Shown here in pieces: positions 10,485 to 20,585 of a DNA stretch of 64,000 bases; position 1 is the first letter of the stretch; the number at the start of each line of letters is the position of its first letter. This stretch comes from Clostridium lacusfryxellense (GTDB lineage: Bacteria > Bacillota > Clostridia > Clostridiales > Clostridiaceae), in contig NZ_JAHLEB010000004.1 of assembly GCF_018861735.1 (NCBI RefSeq), positions 98,910 through 162,909 on the forward strand. The letters are read 5' to 3'. The translations under genes were made by a program, and so were the position numbers. The notes under the pieces were generated by a model. It had not been told where the DNA came from, searched no databases, and saw nothing but the letters and a program-made list of their open reading frames with translations.

Positions 10485-11645
10485 GTGAAGAGACTTACTA
10501 TTTTAGGAGTTACTGGGTCGATAGGAACTCAAACTTTAGATGTTATTAGAAATGATATTAAAAATTTTAGTGTTGTGGGTATTTCAGCTAATACTAGTTG
10601 GGAAAAAATTATACCTATTATAGAGGAATTTAAACCGAAATATGTTGCCATGATGGATGAGTTAGCATCGTTAATGCTTAAAAAATATTGCGCTCAGAAA
10701 AAAGACACTACTGAAATCTTGCATGGGTTAGAAGGATTAAATTATATAAGCACTTTACCGGAAGTTGATATTGTAGTAACTTCTGTTGTAGGGATGATTG
10801 GACTTGTTCCAACTATGAAAGCTATTAATGCAGGAAAGGATATTGCTTTAGCTAATAAGGAAACACTAGTTGCAGCAGGTGGGATTGTAATTGATGCAGC
10901 TAAAAAAAACAATGTAAAAATTTTGCCTGTTGATTCAGAACATGGTGCTATTTTTCAATGCTTGCAAGGTAATAGGTTAGAAACAGTTAATAAAATAATA
11001 TTAACTGCATCAGGTGGACCATTTAGAGGTAAAAATAGACAAGAATTGATTGAGATAAAACCAGAAGAAGCACTTAAACATCCTAAATGGAATATGGGTA
11101 AAAAAATATCGATAGATTCTTCAACACTTATGAATAAAGGACTAGAAGTTATAGAGGCACATTGGTTATTTGGAGTTGATTATGACGATATCCAAGTGGT
11201 AGTTCATCCTCAAAGTATTATACATTCTATGGTTGAGTACATAGATGGGAGTGTAATAGCTCAAATGGGCGCAGCGGATATGAAACTTCCTATTCAATAT
11301 GCTCTTAACTACCCTACACGAAAAAATCCCGTTATAGATAAATTGGATTTTTATAATATGGCTAACTTAACTTTTGAAAAACCGGATATGGATACTTTCA
11401 ATTGTCTCAAATTAGCATATAAAGCAGGAAGAATGGGTGGCAACATGCCTGCTATAATGAATGCAGCTAATGAAATTGCTGTTGAACTGTTTTTAGAATA
11501 TAAAATTAAATATCTTCAAATAGAAGAAATCATAGAAAAATGTATGAACGAATTTGATCACAAGATTAATCCGAGTCTTGAAGGTATTTTAGAAGTTGAT
11601 TTAAAGGTAAGGGGATATGTAAGAAATAATTATGATAAAAGATAG
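10485..11645 (+). CDS. dxr: 1-deoxy-D-xylulose 5-phosphate reductoisomerase
   Basis: Second step of the MEP isoprenoid pathway, converting DXP to MEP with NADPH. The N-terminal Rossmann motif is LTILGVTGSIGTQTLDVI; LANKETLVAAGG, LPVDSEHGAIFQCL (metal and substrate binding), ASGGPFRG and HPKWNMGKKISIDSSTLMNK follow. Length 386 aa. The start is GTG with GAGGAG upstream. It is followed within 14 bp by rseP, then ispG: the common dxr-rseP-ispG group that links isoprenoid synthesis to the membrane protease. Confidence 0.98.
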   Translation: MKRLTILGVTGSIGTQTLDVIRNDIKNFSVVGISANTSWEKIIPIIEEFKPKYVAMMDELASLMLKKYCAQKKDTTEILHGLEGLNYISTLPEVDIVVTSVVGMIGLVPTMKAINAGKDIALANKETLVAAGGIVIDAAKKNNVKILPVDSEHGAIFQCLQGNRLETVNKIILTASGGPFRGKNRQELIEIKPEEALKHPKWNMGKKISIDSSTLMNKGLEVIEAHWLFGVDYDDIQVVVHPQSIIHSMVEYIDGSVIAQMGAADMKLPIQYALNYPTRKNPVIDKLDFYNMANLTFEKPDMDTFNCLKLAYKAGRMGGNMPAIMNAANEIAVELFLEYKIKYLQIEEIIEKCMNEFDHKINPSLEGILEVDLKVRGYVRNNYDKR

Positions 11646-11659
11646 GAAGGAGAAACAGT

Positions 11660-12709
11660 ATGGCTAGCTCAATAACAGGCGTTTTAACAAACATACCATA
11701 TTATATTATGGCTATGTTAGCATTTAGTCTTTTAATTATAATACATGAATTAGGACATTTCGCTCTATGCAAGCTAAATGGAGTAAAAGTAAGCGAATTT
11801 TCACTCGGAATGGGTCCAAAACTTTTTGGAATAAAAGGGAAGGAAACAGAGTATTTAATTAAAGCTTTTCCTATTGGTGGGTATGTTAAAATGGAGGGAG
11901 AGGAAGGTGGAAGTGATGATCCAAGAGCTTTCAGTAATAAAACTCCACTTCAAAAACTAAGTATAGTATCTGCTGGTGCCATTATGAACTTAGTTTTAGC
12001 AGTAGTTTTATTTGCTATTGTAGGTGGTGCAAAAGGATATATATTGCCAATAATAGGTGAGGTAAGTGCAAATGGGCCAGCCCAAAAAGCTGGAATGCAG
12101 GCAGGGGATGAAATTACTAAGGTTAATAAGGTTAATATAGATAGATGGGATGAATTAATTAATGTGATATACGCTTCAAAAGGTGAAAGTATGAATATTG
12201 AGGTACTTAGGAATTCAAAAGTGCAAAAAATAACATTGAAACCAGTTAAAAATGAGAAAGAAAAAACATTCATGATAGGAGTACGTGTTTCTGGCGTAGA
12301 AAAGAAATTAAACTTAGGAGAGTCTGTTGTTTATGGATTTGACCAAACAATTGATACAGCAAAACAAACTTTTGGATTTTTTGGAACATTATTTAAAGGT
12401 AAAGCTTCTGCTGACGATGTTGGAGGGCCAATAAGCATAATAAAAATCTCTACAAAAGCAGCACAATCTGGAGTCACAACATTATTGTACTTTACTGCAT
12501 TAATGAGTGTACAACTTGGAATATTTAATGTAATACCTTTTCCAGCTTTGGATGGCGGATGGATTTTCATGTTGTTATTTGAGATAATAACAGGTAAAAA
12601 ATTAGATGATAATAAAGTTGGTGTTATAAATTATATTGGATTTATGATTTTAATGGCATTCATGGTGGTAATAATAATTAAGGATATAGTTAGTCCACTA
12701 AAATTCTAG
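11660..12709 (+). CDS. rseP: RseP/RasP site-2 family intramembrane zinc metalloprotease
   Basis: Cleaves membrane-embedded substrates such as anti-sigma factors and leftover signal peptides. The zinc-binding HELGH is at residues 29-33 inside the first membrane segment, a PDZ domain occupies about residues 125-205 (GPAQKAGMQAGDEITKVN), and the third zinc ligand is in FPALDGGW near residue 297. About four membrane segments. Length 349 aa is typical for the short Gram-positive form with a single PDZ domain. Between dxr and ispG. Confidence 0.96.
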   Translation: MASSITGVLTNIPYYIMAMLAFSLLIIIHELGHFALCKLNGVKVSEFSLGMGPKLFGIKGKETEYLIKAFPIGGYVKMEGEEGGSDDPRAFSNKTPLQKLSIVSAGAIMNLVLAVVLFAIVGGAKGYILPIIGEVSANGPAQKAGMQAGDEITKVNKVNIDRWDELINVIYASKGESMNIEVLRNSKVQKITLKPVKNEKEKTFMIGVRVSGVEKKLNLGESVVYGFDQTIDTAKQTFGFFGTLFKGKASADDVGGPISIIKISTKAAQSGVTTLLYFTALMSVQLGIFNVIPFPALDGGWIFMLLFEIITGKKLDDNKVGVINYIGFMILMAFMVVIIIKDIVSPLKF

Positions 12710-12721
12710 GAGATGAAGACT

Positions 12722-13780
12722 ATGGATAATTTAAGGGTTAGTAAAACAAAGAAGATAAAAATAGGAAATATATATATTGGTGGAGATTCAAAAGTCACAA
12801 CGCAGTCAATGACCAATACAGACACTAGAGATGTTGATGCTACGATAAATCAAATTCTTGATCTAGAAAAGGTTGGATGTGACATTGTGCGCTGTGCTGT
12901 GCCTGATATGGAAGCTGCGGAGGCTCTTAAAGACATCATTAAAGGAATTCATATACCGCTAGTGGCAGATATCCATTTCGACTATAGACTTGCTTTGAAG
13001 TCTATTGAGAATGGAATAGCCAAATTGAGGATTAATCCAGGGAATATCGGAAGCATTGATAAAATAAAATTGGTTGCAGATGCGGCAAAAGCTAAAGGCA
13101 TACCTATTAGAATTGGTGTAAACTCTGGGTCGCTAGAAAAAGATATTCTTGAAAAGCACGGACATGTATGTGCAGAAGCATTGGTTGAAAGTGCACTAAG
13201 ACATGTTAAAATACTAGAAAGTTTAAATTTTTATGACATAGTTATTTCAATAAAGTCATCAGATGTTGTTATGATGATTAAAAGTTATAAATTATTAGCA
13301 GATAAAGTGAATTATCCGCTGCATCTAGGTGTTACTGAAGCTGGTACTACATGGAGAGGGACAATAAAATCAAGTATAGGTATCGGAGCACTACTTGCAG
13401 AGGGTATTGGAGATACTATAAGGGTATCACTAACTGGAGACGTATTAGATGAAGTTAAAGTTGGCAAAGAAATCTTAAAATCATTAGGGTATATTAATGA
13501 TGGAGTTAAATTTGTATCATGTCCAACTTGCGGTAGAACTCAAATTAATCTTATTGCAATTGCAAATGAAGTAGAGGAAAGACTAAAAGAATGTAATAAG
13601 AATATAAAGATTGCAATAATGGGGTGCGTTGTTAATGGCCCAGGTGAGGCAAGAGAAGCTGATATTGGAATAGCAGGGGGGAACGGTGTTGGCCTCATAT
13701 TTAAAAAAGGTGAAATAATTAAAACCGTTAAGGAAGAAGAGCTAGTCGAAGAACTTATTCGCGAGATAGATAAACTATAA
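12722..13780 (+). CDS. ispG: 4-hydroxy-3-methylbut-2-enyl diphosphate synthase (GcpE)
   Basis: Iron-sulfur enzyme of the MEP pathway that makes HMBPP, the substrate of IspH encoded at 50.9 kb. The three [4Fe-4S] ligands are Cys267 and Cys270 in SCPTCGRT and Cys302 in IMGCVVNGPGEA. An N-terminal TIM barrel carries SMTNTDTRDVD and VADIHFDYRLAL. AGGAG at 12708-12712 is only 0-1 nt from an ATG at 12713 but 9 nt from ATG 12722, so the latter is chosen. The ribosome binding site overlaps the rseP stop, indicating cotranscription. Confidence 0.97.
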   Translation: MDNLRVSKTKKIKIGNIYIGGDSKVTTQSMTNTDTRDVDATINQILDLEKVGCDIVRCAVPDMEAAEALKDIIKGIHIPLVADIHFDYRLALKSIENGIAKLRINPGNIGSIDKIKLVADAAKAKGIPIRIGVNSGSLEKDILEKHGHVCAEALVESALRHVKILESLNFYDIVISIKSSDVVMMIKSYKLLADKVNYPLHLGVTEAGTTWRGTIKSSIGIGALLAEGIGDTIRVSLTGDVLDEVKVGKEILKSLGYINDGVKFVSCPTCGRTQINLIAIANEVEERLKECNKNIKIAIMGCVVNGPGEAREADIGIAGGNGVGLIFKKGEIIKTVKEEELVEELIREIDKL

Positions 13781-13804
13781 AATGTCTTTTCAGGAGGAAT
13801 ATAA

Positions 13805-16800
13805 ATGGATGTCAGCTTAGCTGAGATGCTTAAAAATGATTTTAATTTAAATGAAGAAACATTAAAAGATGATATTAAGGTATTAAGAGTTCAATACCTT
13901 AAAAAAAGCAATAAGTTAAGAGTTTTAATAAAATCTTTTGATGATATAGATGATAATAAAAAACTACATATAAAAAATATTATTTCAAAGCGATTATGTA
14001 GTTTTGAAGATATACAGTTGGTTTGTTACAGGGATGTATCAGATGCTACTATAGAAGATGTAAAAGATAAGTTTTGGTTGGATGTAGTTAACGTAATAGC
14101 AACCTCGCAACCATCAAGCAAAGATAGTTTGCTTAAATCTTCTAGGATAATTGAAAATGGAATGCTTAAAATACAGTGCGGTAATGATTTTATGTGCAAA
14201 ATTTTAAGGGATAAAAATATAGAAATCCTTATAAAGAATACTATAAATGATATGTTTGGAATTAATTCCGTGATTAAATTAGAACATAATGGTGAACTTT
14301 CTAAAGAAGATTATTTTGGTAAAAAAGAAAAAGAAAATGAGGTTATAATAAAAGAAATAATTAAAAATATTAGTACAGAAAAGAAAGATAAGCCTGCGAA
14401 TAGTGGTCAAAACAATGAAAAAGATAATAAATTTAGCAGACCAGGATTTAGGAAAGATGAAGCTGCTGATGCAAACACTATAATGGGTAGAAATATAAAA
14501 AGCGATACTATAGAAATAAATGAGATAGATGAAGCTTCAGGAATTGTCAGCATATGCGGAGATATTTTCAAAATCAAAATTATTGAAACAAAAACTGGTA
14601 GAATAATTATTACATTTTATATAACAGATTATACAAGTTCAATTACAGTGAAATGTTTTCCAAAACCTAAAGATGTGGAAAAAATAATGGATGAAATTAA
14701 AGTTGGACTTTTTTGCAAGGTGCGTGGAGAAGCAAGTTATGACACATATGCAAGAGAAATTGTTATAATGGCAAAAGATATAGTAAAACTTAAGAAAATA
14801 GAGAGAATGGATACGGCAGTTGAAAAAAGAGTGGAGCTTCATTTGCACACACAAATGAGTGCTATGGATGGAATATGCCCTGCATCTAAACTTGTTGAAA
14901 GAGCAGCTAAATGGGGACATAATGCAGTGGCAATAACTGACCATGGCGTGGTTCAGGCTTTTCCAGAAGCTATGGATGCAGCTAAAAAAAATAAGATAAA
15001 GGTTTTATACGGCGTTGAGGGTTATTTAGTAGATGATGGTGTGCCAATTGTTATTAATAATCATAATGAAAATTTAGATGATATTTTTGTGGTTTTTGAT
15101 TTAGAGACCACGGGACTTTCTAGTGAAAATGATAGAATTACAGAAATTGGTGCGGTTAAGATTGAAAATGGAAAAATAATTGATAGATTTAATGAGTTTG
15201 TAAATCCAGGAAGAGACATACCCTATAAGATTACAGAACTAACTGGAATTACAAATGATATGGTTGCTGGTGCAGAATCTATTGAAGAAATACTCCCGAA
15301 ATTCCTAGAGTTTGCTAGTGGTAGTGTAGTAGTGGCACATAATGCTGATTTTGATGCTTCTTTTATAAAGAAAAACTCCCAGAGACTTAATTTAAAGTTT
15401 GAAAATGCAATTATGGATACAATACCACTAGCTAAATATTTACTTCCTGAGCTTAAAACATTTAAGTTAAATGTAGTAGCTAAATATCTAGGCATCTCGC
15501 TTGAAAATCATCACAGAGCGGTAGATGATGCTAAAGCAACTGCGGATATACTATTACATTGTTTTGGACTACTTAGAGAAAAAAACATTTTAGATTTGGA
15601 TACTTTAAATAAAGAATTCTTAGGGGATTTTAATGTAAAAAAGGCAAACACTTATCATGTTATTATTTTAGTTAAAAATCTTGTGGGGCTTAAAAATTTA
15701 TATAAGTTAATTTCATTTTCAAATTTAGATTATTTTCACAGAAGACCAAGGCTTCCTAAAACTTTAGTGGAAGAATATAGGGAAGGTCTTATAGTTGGGT
15801 CCGCTTGTGAAGCTGGACAAGTCTACAAGGAAGTTCTTCAAGGAAAATCTGAAGATGAACTTAAGAAAATTATAAAATTCTATGATTATTTAGAAATACA
15901 GCCTCTTTTAAATAACAAATTCATGATTAAAAATGGTACCGTAAAAGATGAAAATGAACTAATGGATATTAATAGAAAAATTTGTGATTTAGGAGAAAAA
16001 AATAATTTGCCTGTAGTTGCTACAGGAGATGTACATTTTTTAGATCCGTCAGATGAGGTGTTTAGAAAAATTTTAATGGCTGGTAAAGGTTTTTCAGATG
16101 CCGATGACCAACCACCACTATATTTTAAAACTACTAATGAAATGTTAAAGGAATTTTCATATTTAGGTGATAAAAAATGTAGAGAGGTTGTTATTTATAA
16201 CCCAAATAAAATTGCAGATATGATAGAAGTTATAAAACCTATACCTGATGGTACGTTTACTCCTACAATACCAGGCGCAGAAGATGATATTCGAAAGATG
16301 ACTTCAGATAAAGTTCATTCTATATACGGGGAAATATTACCGGAGATAGTAGAAAAAAGGTTGGATAAGGAATTAAACTCTATTATAGGAAATGGATATG
16401 CCGTACTTTATCTAATAGCTGAAAAATTGGTAGCAAAATCTCTTGCAGATGGTTATTTAGTAGGATCAAGAGGTTCGGTTGGATCTTCTTTTGCGGCTAA
16501 TATGTCTAACATAACAGAGGTAAATGGGCTTCCACCTCATTATGTATGTCCTAATTGTAAAAAGAGTGAATTTATTTTGGATGGATCTGTTGGTTCAGGA
16601 GCTGATTTACCTGATAAAGAGTGTCCAAGTTGTGGCACGTTATATGTGAAAGACGGTCATGATATTCCGTTTGAAACTTTTTTAGGGTTTGAAGGGGATA
16701 AAGAGCCAGATATAGATTTGAATTTCTCAGGAGATAATCAAGCAGATATTCATAGGTATACAGAGGTTTTGTTTGGTAAAGGGCATACTTTCAAGGCAGG

Positions 16801-18127
16801 AACAATTGGAACAATTGCTGATAAAACTGCTTATGGATATGTAAAGAAATATTTAGGACAAAAGGATATTATGGTCCCACAAGCTGAGATAGAAAGACTC
16901 GTCCAGGGCTGTACTGGGGTTAAAAGAACATCGGGGCAACATCCAGGTGGAATAATGGTTGTGCCAAGTGACAATGAAATATATAATTTTTGTCCAGTAC
17001 AACACCCTGCTGATGACCCTAATTCAGATATTATTACAACGCATTTTGATTATCATTCTATAAGTGGAAGGCTGCTTAAACTAGATATCCTTGGACATGA
17101 TGATCCTACAATGCTTAAAATGCTTGAAGATTTAACGGGACTTGACCCGCTAACTATTCCACTATCTGACGCTAAGGTTATAAGTTTATTTACTTCTCCT
17201 GCAGCGCTTGGGTTAACTATCAAGGAACTGGGTTGCGAAGTTGGAAGTTATGGTGTTCCAGAGTTTGGTACAAAATTTGTTAAACAAATGCTTTTAGATA
17301 CTCAACCAAAATCATTTTCAGATTTAGTTAGAATTTCAGGGCTGTCTCATGGTACAGATGTATGGATTAATAATGCACAATATTATATTAAAGAAGGATT
17401 TACGACACTTAAAGATTGTATATCTACTAGAGATGATATTATGGTTTATCTAATACAAAAAAATCTTGAACCTAAGACTGCATTTACTATAATGGAGAAG
17501 GTGCGAAAAGGTAAAGGGCTTACTGAAGATGATGAGGCAGTAATGAGAGAACATGATGTACCGGATTGGTACATTGGTTCATGTAAAAAGATAAAGTATA
17601 TGTTCCCAAAAGGACATGCAGTAGCATATGTAATGATGGCTGTAAGAATAGCATACTATAAGGTTTATTTCCCAAAGGAATATTATTGCACGTTCTTTAC
17701 AATAAGAGCAGATGACTTCGATGCTAATTTAATTTCAAAAGGCGAGAGTGCAATAAAGATGAAAATGGATGAACTAACAGCATTAGGTAAGGATATAGGA
17801 AACAAAGAAAAAGGACTTCTTACAGCACTTGAGTTGTCTTACGAAATGTTTAAAAGAGGGATAAAGTTATTAAATGTAGATTTATATAAGTCAGAGGCTG
17901 TTAAATTTACAATTGAAGATGATTCGATAAGACCACCACTCAGTGGACTTGAAGGTGTAGGTGAAAATGCTGCCAAAAGCATAGTCTTGGTAAGACAGGA
18001 GGGGGAGTTTATATCTAAAGAAGATTTGAGAATCCGTTGTAAGATATCAAAAACAGTAATTGAATCATTTGATAAACATGGATGTTTAAAAGATCTTCCA
18101 GATACAAATCAGTTGTCGTTTTTTTAG
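13805..18127 (+). CDS. polC: DNA polymerase III alpha subunit, PolC type
   Basis: Leading-strand replicative polymerase of low-GC Gram-positives. The 1440-aa protein has the PolC order: N-terminal region, OB fold (about 230-340), PHP domain split by an exonuclease (HLHTQ, His346/His348), DEDDh 3'-5' proofreading exonuclease starting at FDLETTG (Asp432, Glu434) and ending HHRAVDDA, a zinc finger (CPNCKK then CPSCG, from about residue 913), and the palm with PDIDLNF (Asp969, Asp971) and [17 protein letters not shown] precedes the ATG. Its presence is itself strong evidence for a firmicute or relative. Confidence 0.98.
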   Translation: MDVSLAEMLKNDFNLNEETLKDDIKVLRVQYLKKSNKLRVLIKSFDDIDDNKKLHIKNIISKRLCSFEDIQLVCYRDVSDATIEDVKDKFWLDVVNVIATSQPSSKDSLLKSSRIIENGMLKIQCGNDFMCKILRDKNIEILIKNTINDMFGINSVIKLEHNGELSKEDYFGKKEKENEVIIKEIIKNISTEKKDKPANSGQNNEKDNKFSRPGFRKDEAADANTIMGRNIKSDTIEINEIDEASGIVSICGDIFKIKIIETKTGRIIITFYITDYTSSITVKCFPKPKDVEKIMDEIKVGLFCKVRGEASYDTYAREIVIMAKDIVKLKKIERMDTAVEKRVELHLHTQMSAMDGICPASKLVERAAKWGHNAVAITDHGVVQAFPEAMDAAKKNKIKVLYGVEGYLVDDGVPIVINNHNENLDDIFVVFDLETTGLSSENDRITEIGAVKIENGKIIDRFNEFVNPGRDIPYKITELTGITNDMVAGAESIEEILPKFLEFASGSVVVAHNADFDASFIKKNSQRLNLKFENAIMDTIPLAKYLLPELKTFKLNVVAKYLGISLENHHRAVDDAKATADILLHCFGLLREKNILDLDTLNKEFLGDFNVKKANTYHVIILVKNLVGLKNLYKLISFSNLDYFHRRPRLPKTLVEEYREGLIVGSACEAGQVYKEVLQGKSEDELKKIIKFYDYLEIQPLLNNKFMIKNGTVKDENELMDINRKICDLGEKNNLPVVATGDVHFLDPSDEVFRKILMAGKGFSDADDQPPLYFKTTNEMLKEFSYLGDKKCREVVIYNPNKIADMIEVIKPIPDGTFTPTIPGAEDDIRKMTSDKVHSIYGEILPEIVEKRLDKELNSIIGNGYAVLYLIAEKLVAKSLADGYLVGSRGSVGSSFAANMSNITEVNGLPPHYVCPNCKKSEFILDGSVGSGADLPDKECPSCGTLYVKDGHDIPFETFLGFEGDKEPDIDLNFSGDNQADIHRYTEVLFGKGHTFKAGTIGTIADKTAYGYVKKYLGQKDIMVPQAEIERLVQGCTGVKRTSGQHPGGIMVVPSDNEIYNFCPVQHPADDPNSDIITTHFDYHSISGRLLKLDILGHDDPTMLKMLEDLTGLDPLTIPLSDAKVISLFTSPAALGLTIKELGCEVGSYGVPEFGTKFVKQMLLDTQPKSFSDLVRISGLSHGTDVWINNAQYYIKEGFTTLKDCISTRDDIMVYLIQKNLEPKTAFTIMEKVRKGKGLTEDDEAVMREHDVPDWYIGSCKKIKYMFPKGHAVAYVMMAVRIAYYKVYFPKEYYCTFFTIRADDFDANLISKGESAIKMKMDELTALGKDIGNKEKGLLTALELSYEMFKRGIKLLNVDLYKSEAVKFTIEDDSIRPPLSGLEGVGENAAKSIVLVRQEGEFISKEDLRIRCKISKTVIESFDKHGCLKDLPDTNQLSFF

Positions 18128-18144
18128 CTAAATGCAATTAACCC

Positions 18145-18173
18145 TTGAATTAGCAAATTTTATATGATAGAAT
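18145..18173 (+). promoter_or_regulatory. Strong sigma-A promoter downstream of polC
   Basis: TTGAAT (18145-18150), 17-nt spacer, TAGAAT (18168-18173) with TG one base upstream (extended -10). Transcription from here would start near 18180 and run at once into three consecutive hairpins before rimP. Confidence 0.65.
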
Positions 18174-18183
18174 AATATATATT

Positions 18184-18266
18184 AGTTACCGTTGGTAATT
18201 TTATTGTATGAGAGTAGGCCCGCCTACTCTCTATTTATTGAAACGCAACTCATGGTTGCGTTTTAA
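18184..18266 (+). ncRNA. Candidate structured leader or short RNA between polC and rimP
   Basis: Directly downstream of a good promoter lie three hairpins: AGTTACC/GGTAATT (18184-18200), GAGAGTAGGC/GCCTACTCTC (18210-18231) and AAACGCAAC/GTTGCGTTT (18241-18263) followed by TTAATT. The last looks like an intrinsic terminator. The arrangement fits either an attenuated leader of the rimP-nusA-infB operon or a separate RNA of about 85 nt. No protein is encoded. It does not match a structured RNA family I can name with confidence. Confidence 0.45.
18241..18266 (+). terminator. Rho-independent terminator upstream of rimP
   Basis: Perfect 9-bp stem AAACGCAAC / GTTGCGTTT with a 5-nt loop, tail TTTAATT. 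It ends either the polC transcript or the short transcript starting near 18180. A TATAAT at 18280-18285 just beyond may serve rimP. Confidence 0.75.
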
Positions 18267-18330
18267 TTATAATATTATGTATAATTATGCTAATAATTGT
18301 AGAAAATACTAATAAAAGGAGGGTGTTAAA

Positions 18331-18792
18331 ATGAGAAATGATACCTTGTTGCAAAAACTCCAAAAAATAGCTCAGCCAATAGTTGAAAAAAATAATTGCG
18401 AATTATATCATTTGGAATATGTTAAAGAAGCAGGAGAAAATTACCTGAGGATTTATATAGATAGTTCTAATGGAATATCTTTAGAAGATTGTGAGAAAAC
18501 AAGTAGAGGAATCAGTGAAATATTAGATGTAGAGGATCCGATAACTGATAGTTATTGTTTAGAGGTTTCTTCTCCAGGAATTGAAAGAGTTTTATACGAT
18601 GATAATCATCTAAATAAATACATAGGCCAAAATGTACTAGTTAATTTAAATAGTCTGTATGAAGGCGTTAAAAAGCTTGAGGGCAATTTATTAGGATTTT
18701 CTGATGTGCAAATAGAAATTCAATATGATGGGAATAATATATCTATTCCAAAAGATAAGATTTCCGTTGTGAGTTTGAAACCGGAACTGTAA
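18331..18792 (+). CDS. rimP: Ribosome maturation factor RimP
   Basis: Needed for 30S subunit assembly. The 153-aa protein shows the RimP pattern: an N-terminal alpha/beta domain with LRIYIDSSNGISLEDCEK and SRGISEILD, the signature YCLEVSSPGIERVL, then an SH3-like C-terminal domain. A strong AAAGGAGGG precedes the ATG. First gene of the conserved rimP-nusA-ylxR-ylxQ-infB-rbfA operon. Confidence 0.97.
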   Translation: MRNDTLLQKLQKIAQPIVEKNNCELYHLEYVKEAGENYLRIYIDSSNGISLEDCEKTSRGISEILDVEDPITDSYCLEVSSPGIERVLYDDNHLNKYIGQNVLVNLNSLYEGVKKLEGNLLGFSDVQIEIQYDGNNISIPKDKISVVSLKPEL

Positions 18793-18805
18793 GGAGGAAG
18801 TTAAA

Positions 18806-19918
18806 ATGAATCAGGAATTTATTGAAGCACTAAGAGAAATTGTAGACCAAAAGGGAGTAAGTGAAGATTTACTTTTTGAAACTCTTGAAGATGCATTAGT
18901 TGCAGCTTATAAGAAAAACTTTGCTACGCTGTCTAATGCTAGCCAAAATGTAAAGGTAACAATGAATAGAGAAACAGGAGAAATACACGTTTATGGTCAA
19001 AAGACAGTTGTAGAAGAAGTAGTTGAAGAGGTTAATGAGATATCACTTGAGGATGCTAAAGAATATAGCCCTAAATATCAAATGGGTGACATTGTTGATA
19101 TCGAAGTTACTCCGAGAAAATTTGGTAGAATAGCTGCGCAATCTGCAAAACAAGTTGTTATTCAAAGAATTAAAGAAGCTGAAAGAAATATAATATACAA
19201 TGAGTTTATAACAAAAGAATTTGATATTATTACCGGAAGTGTTATAAGAAAAGATAGAGGTAATGTATTTATAGATTTAGGTAAAATAGAAGCTGTACTT
19301 GGAGCTACTGAACAAATGCCAGGCGAGGAATATAATTTCAATGAAAAATTGAAACTATATATTGTTGAGGTTAAAAATACTACAAAAGGTGCTCAAGTAG
19401 GAGTATCAAGAACTCATCCAGGTCTTGTGAAGCGTTTATTTGAACTTGAGGTTCCAGAAGTTTTTGGTGGAATAGTTGAAATAAAAAGTATTTCAAGGGA
19501 AGCTGGTTCAAGAACTAAAATTGCAGTATATTCTAATGATGAAAATGTTGATGCTATGGGAGCCTGTGTTGGACCGAAAGGTATTAGAGTTCAAAACATA
19601 GTTAATGAATTAAGAAACGAGAAAATTGATATTATAAAATGGAGCAAAAAGTCTGAAGAATATATTTCCAATGCCTTAAGCCCTGCAAAGGTATTAAATG
19701 TTGTAGTTGAAGAGAATTCTAAATCTGCAAAGGTTATTGTAGAAGACAATCAATTATCTCTGGCTATTGGAAAAGAAGGTCAAAATGTTAGACTTGCTGC
19801 AAGATTAACAGGATGGAAAATTGATATTAAAAGTAGAACTCAAGCACAATATAACATGGAACACATTGAAAGTGAAGATGTTGAAAATGAAGTAATTGAA
19901 ACCATAACTGAAAAGTAG
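18806..19918 (+). CDS. nusA: Transcription termination/antitermination factor NusA
   Basis: Binds RNA polymerase and modulates pausing, termination and antitermination. Domains in order: N-terminal RNAP-binding domain (about 1-125), S1 domain (about 130-200, ITGSVIRKDRGNVFIDLG), and two KH domains (ACVGPKGIRVQNIVNEL; LAIGKEGQNVRLAARLTGW). Length 370 aa, without the acidic repeats found in proteobacteria. It starts 13 bp after rimP with AAGGAGG. Confidence 0.98.
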   Translation: MNQEFIEALREIVDQKGVSEDLLFETLEDALVAAYKKNFATLSNASQNVKVTMNRETGEIHVYGQKTVVEEVVEEVNEISLEDAKEYSPKYQMGDIVDIEVTPRKFGRIAAQSAKQVVIQRIKEAERNIIYNEFITKEFDIITGSVIRKDRGNVFIDLGKIEAVLGATEQMPGEEYNFNEKLKLYIVEVKNTTKGAQVGVSRTHPGLVKRLFELEVPEVFGGIVEIKSISREAGSRTKIAVYSNDENVDAMGACVGPKGIRVQNIVNELRNEKIDIIKWSKKSEEYISNALSPAKVLNVVVEENSKSAKVIVEDNQLSLAIGKEGQNVRLAARLTGWKIDIKSRTQAQYNMEHIESEDVENEVIETITEK

Positions 19919-19928
19919 GTGACGCTTT

Positions 19929-20195
19929 ATGAAAGTTAAAAAAATACCTCAGCGCATGTGTACGGGTTGTATGGAAATGAAAAGCAAGAAAGAACTATTA
20001 CGTATAGTTAATAGTAAAGAAGGCGAAATATCTGTAGATTTAACTGGTAAAAAGCCAGGTAGAGGTGCATATATTTGTAAGAGTATTGAATGTTTTGAAA
20101 AATCTTTTAAGACGAAAAGATTAGAGCGGAATTTAGGCGGAAAAGTAAGCGAAGAAATTTATGGTAAATTAAAGGATGAGATAAATCATGAATAA
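19929..20195 (+). CDS. ylxR: YlxR family RNA-binding protein (RnpM)
   Basis: Small basic protein encoded between nusA and infB in firmicutes; B. subtilis YlxR has been described as an RNase P modulator (RnpM). Family marks are RMCTGCMEMKSKKELLRIV near the N-terminus and PGRGAYICKSIECFEKSFK in the middle. Length 88 aa. It overlaps the next gene, ylxQ, by 8 bp, which indicates translational coupling. Confidence 0.93.
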   Translation: MKVKKIPQRMCTGCMEMKSKKELLRIVNSKEGEISVDLTGKKPGRGAYICKSIECFEKSFKTKRLERNLGGKVSEEIYGKLKDEINHE

Positions 20196-20562
20196 TAAAT
20201 TTTTTCAATTTTTAGGTTTAACTAAAAAAGCTGGGAAACTTATAGAAGGTTATAATCAATGTGAAGATGCGCTGTCACATGGTAGAGGAAGTCTTATAAT
20301 TTTATCGCAGGAAAGTGCTACAAATACAAAAGATAAATTTAAAAGATTAGCAAGTAAAAACTGTATACCTCTTATAGAGGGAGTGTCTAATGAGACACTA
20401 GGTAAGGCCCTAGGTAGGGATGAAATTAATGTTTTGTGTGTATATGATAAAAAAATGAGTAATAAGTTACTAAGCTTATGGAATGAATTGAATGAAAGTG
20501 TCGAAATCATTGAAAGTACTGAAAGTATCGAAGAGATCGAAAGTAAGGAAAACAATGAATAA
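20188..20562 (+). CDS. ylxQ: YlxQ, L7Ae-family K-turn RNA-binding protein
   Basis: L7Ae/L30e-like RNA-binding protein of the nusA-infB operon. The fold-typical start FLGLTKKAGKLIEGYNQCED and LIILSQESATNTKDKF are visible. Total length 124 aa; the last ~20 residues are a low-complexity Glu/Ser/Ile-rich repeat (IESTESIEEIESKE) absent from typical members. The start overlaps ylxR. Confidence 0.9.
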   Translation: MNNKFFQFLGLTKKAGKLIEGYNQCEDALSHGRGSLIILSQESATNTKDKFKRLASKNCIPLIEGVSNETLGKALGRDEINVLCVYDKKMSNKLLSLWNELNESVEIIESTESIEEIESKENNE

Positions 20563-20585
20563 ATTAAATTTCGGGGGTGAATGAT

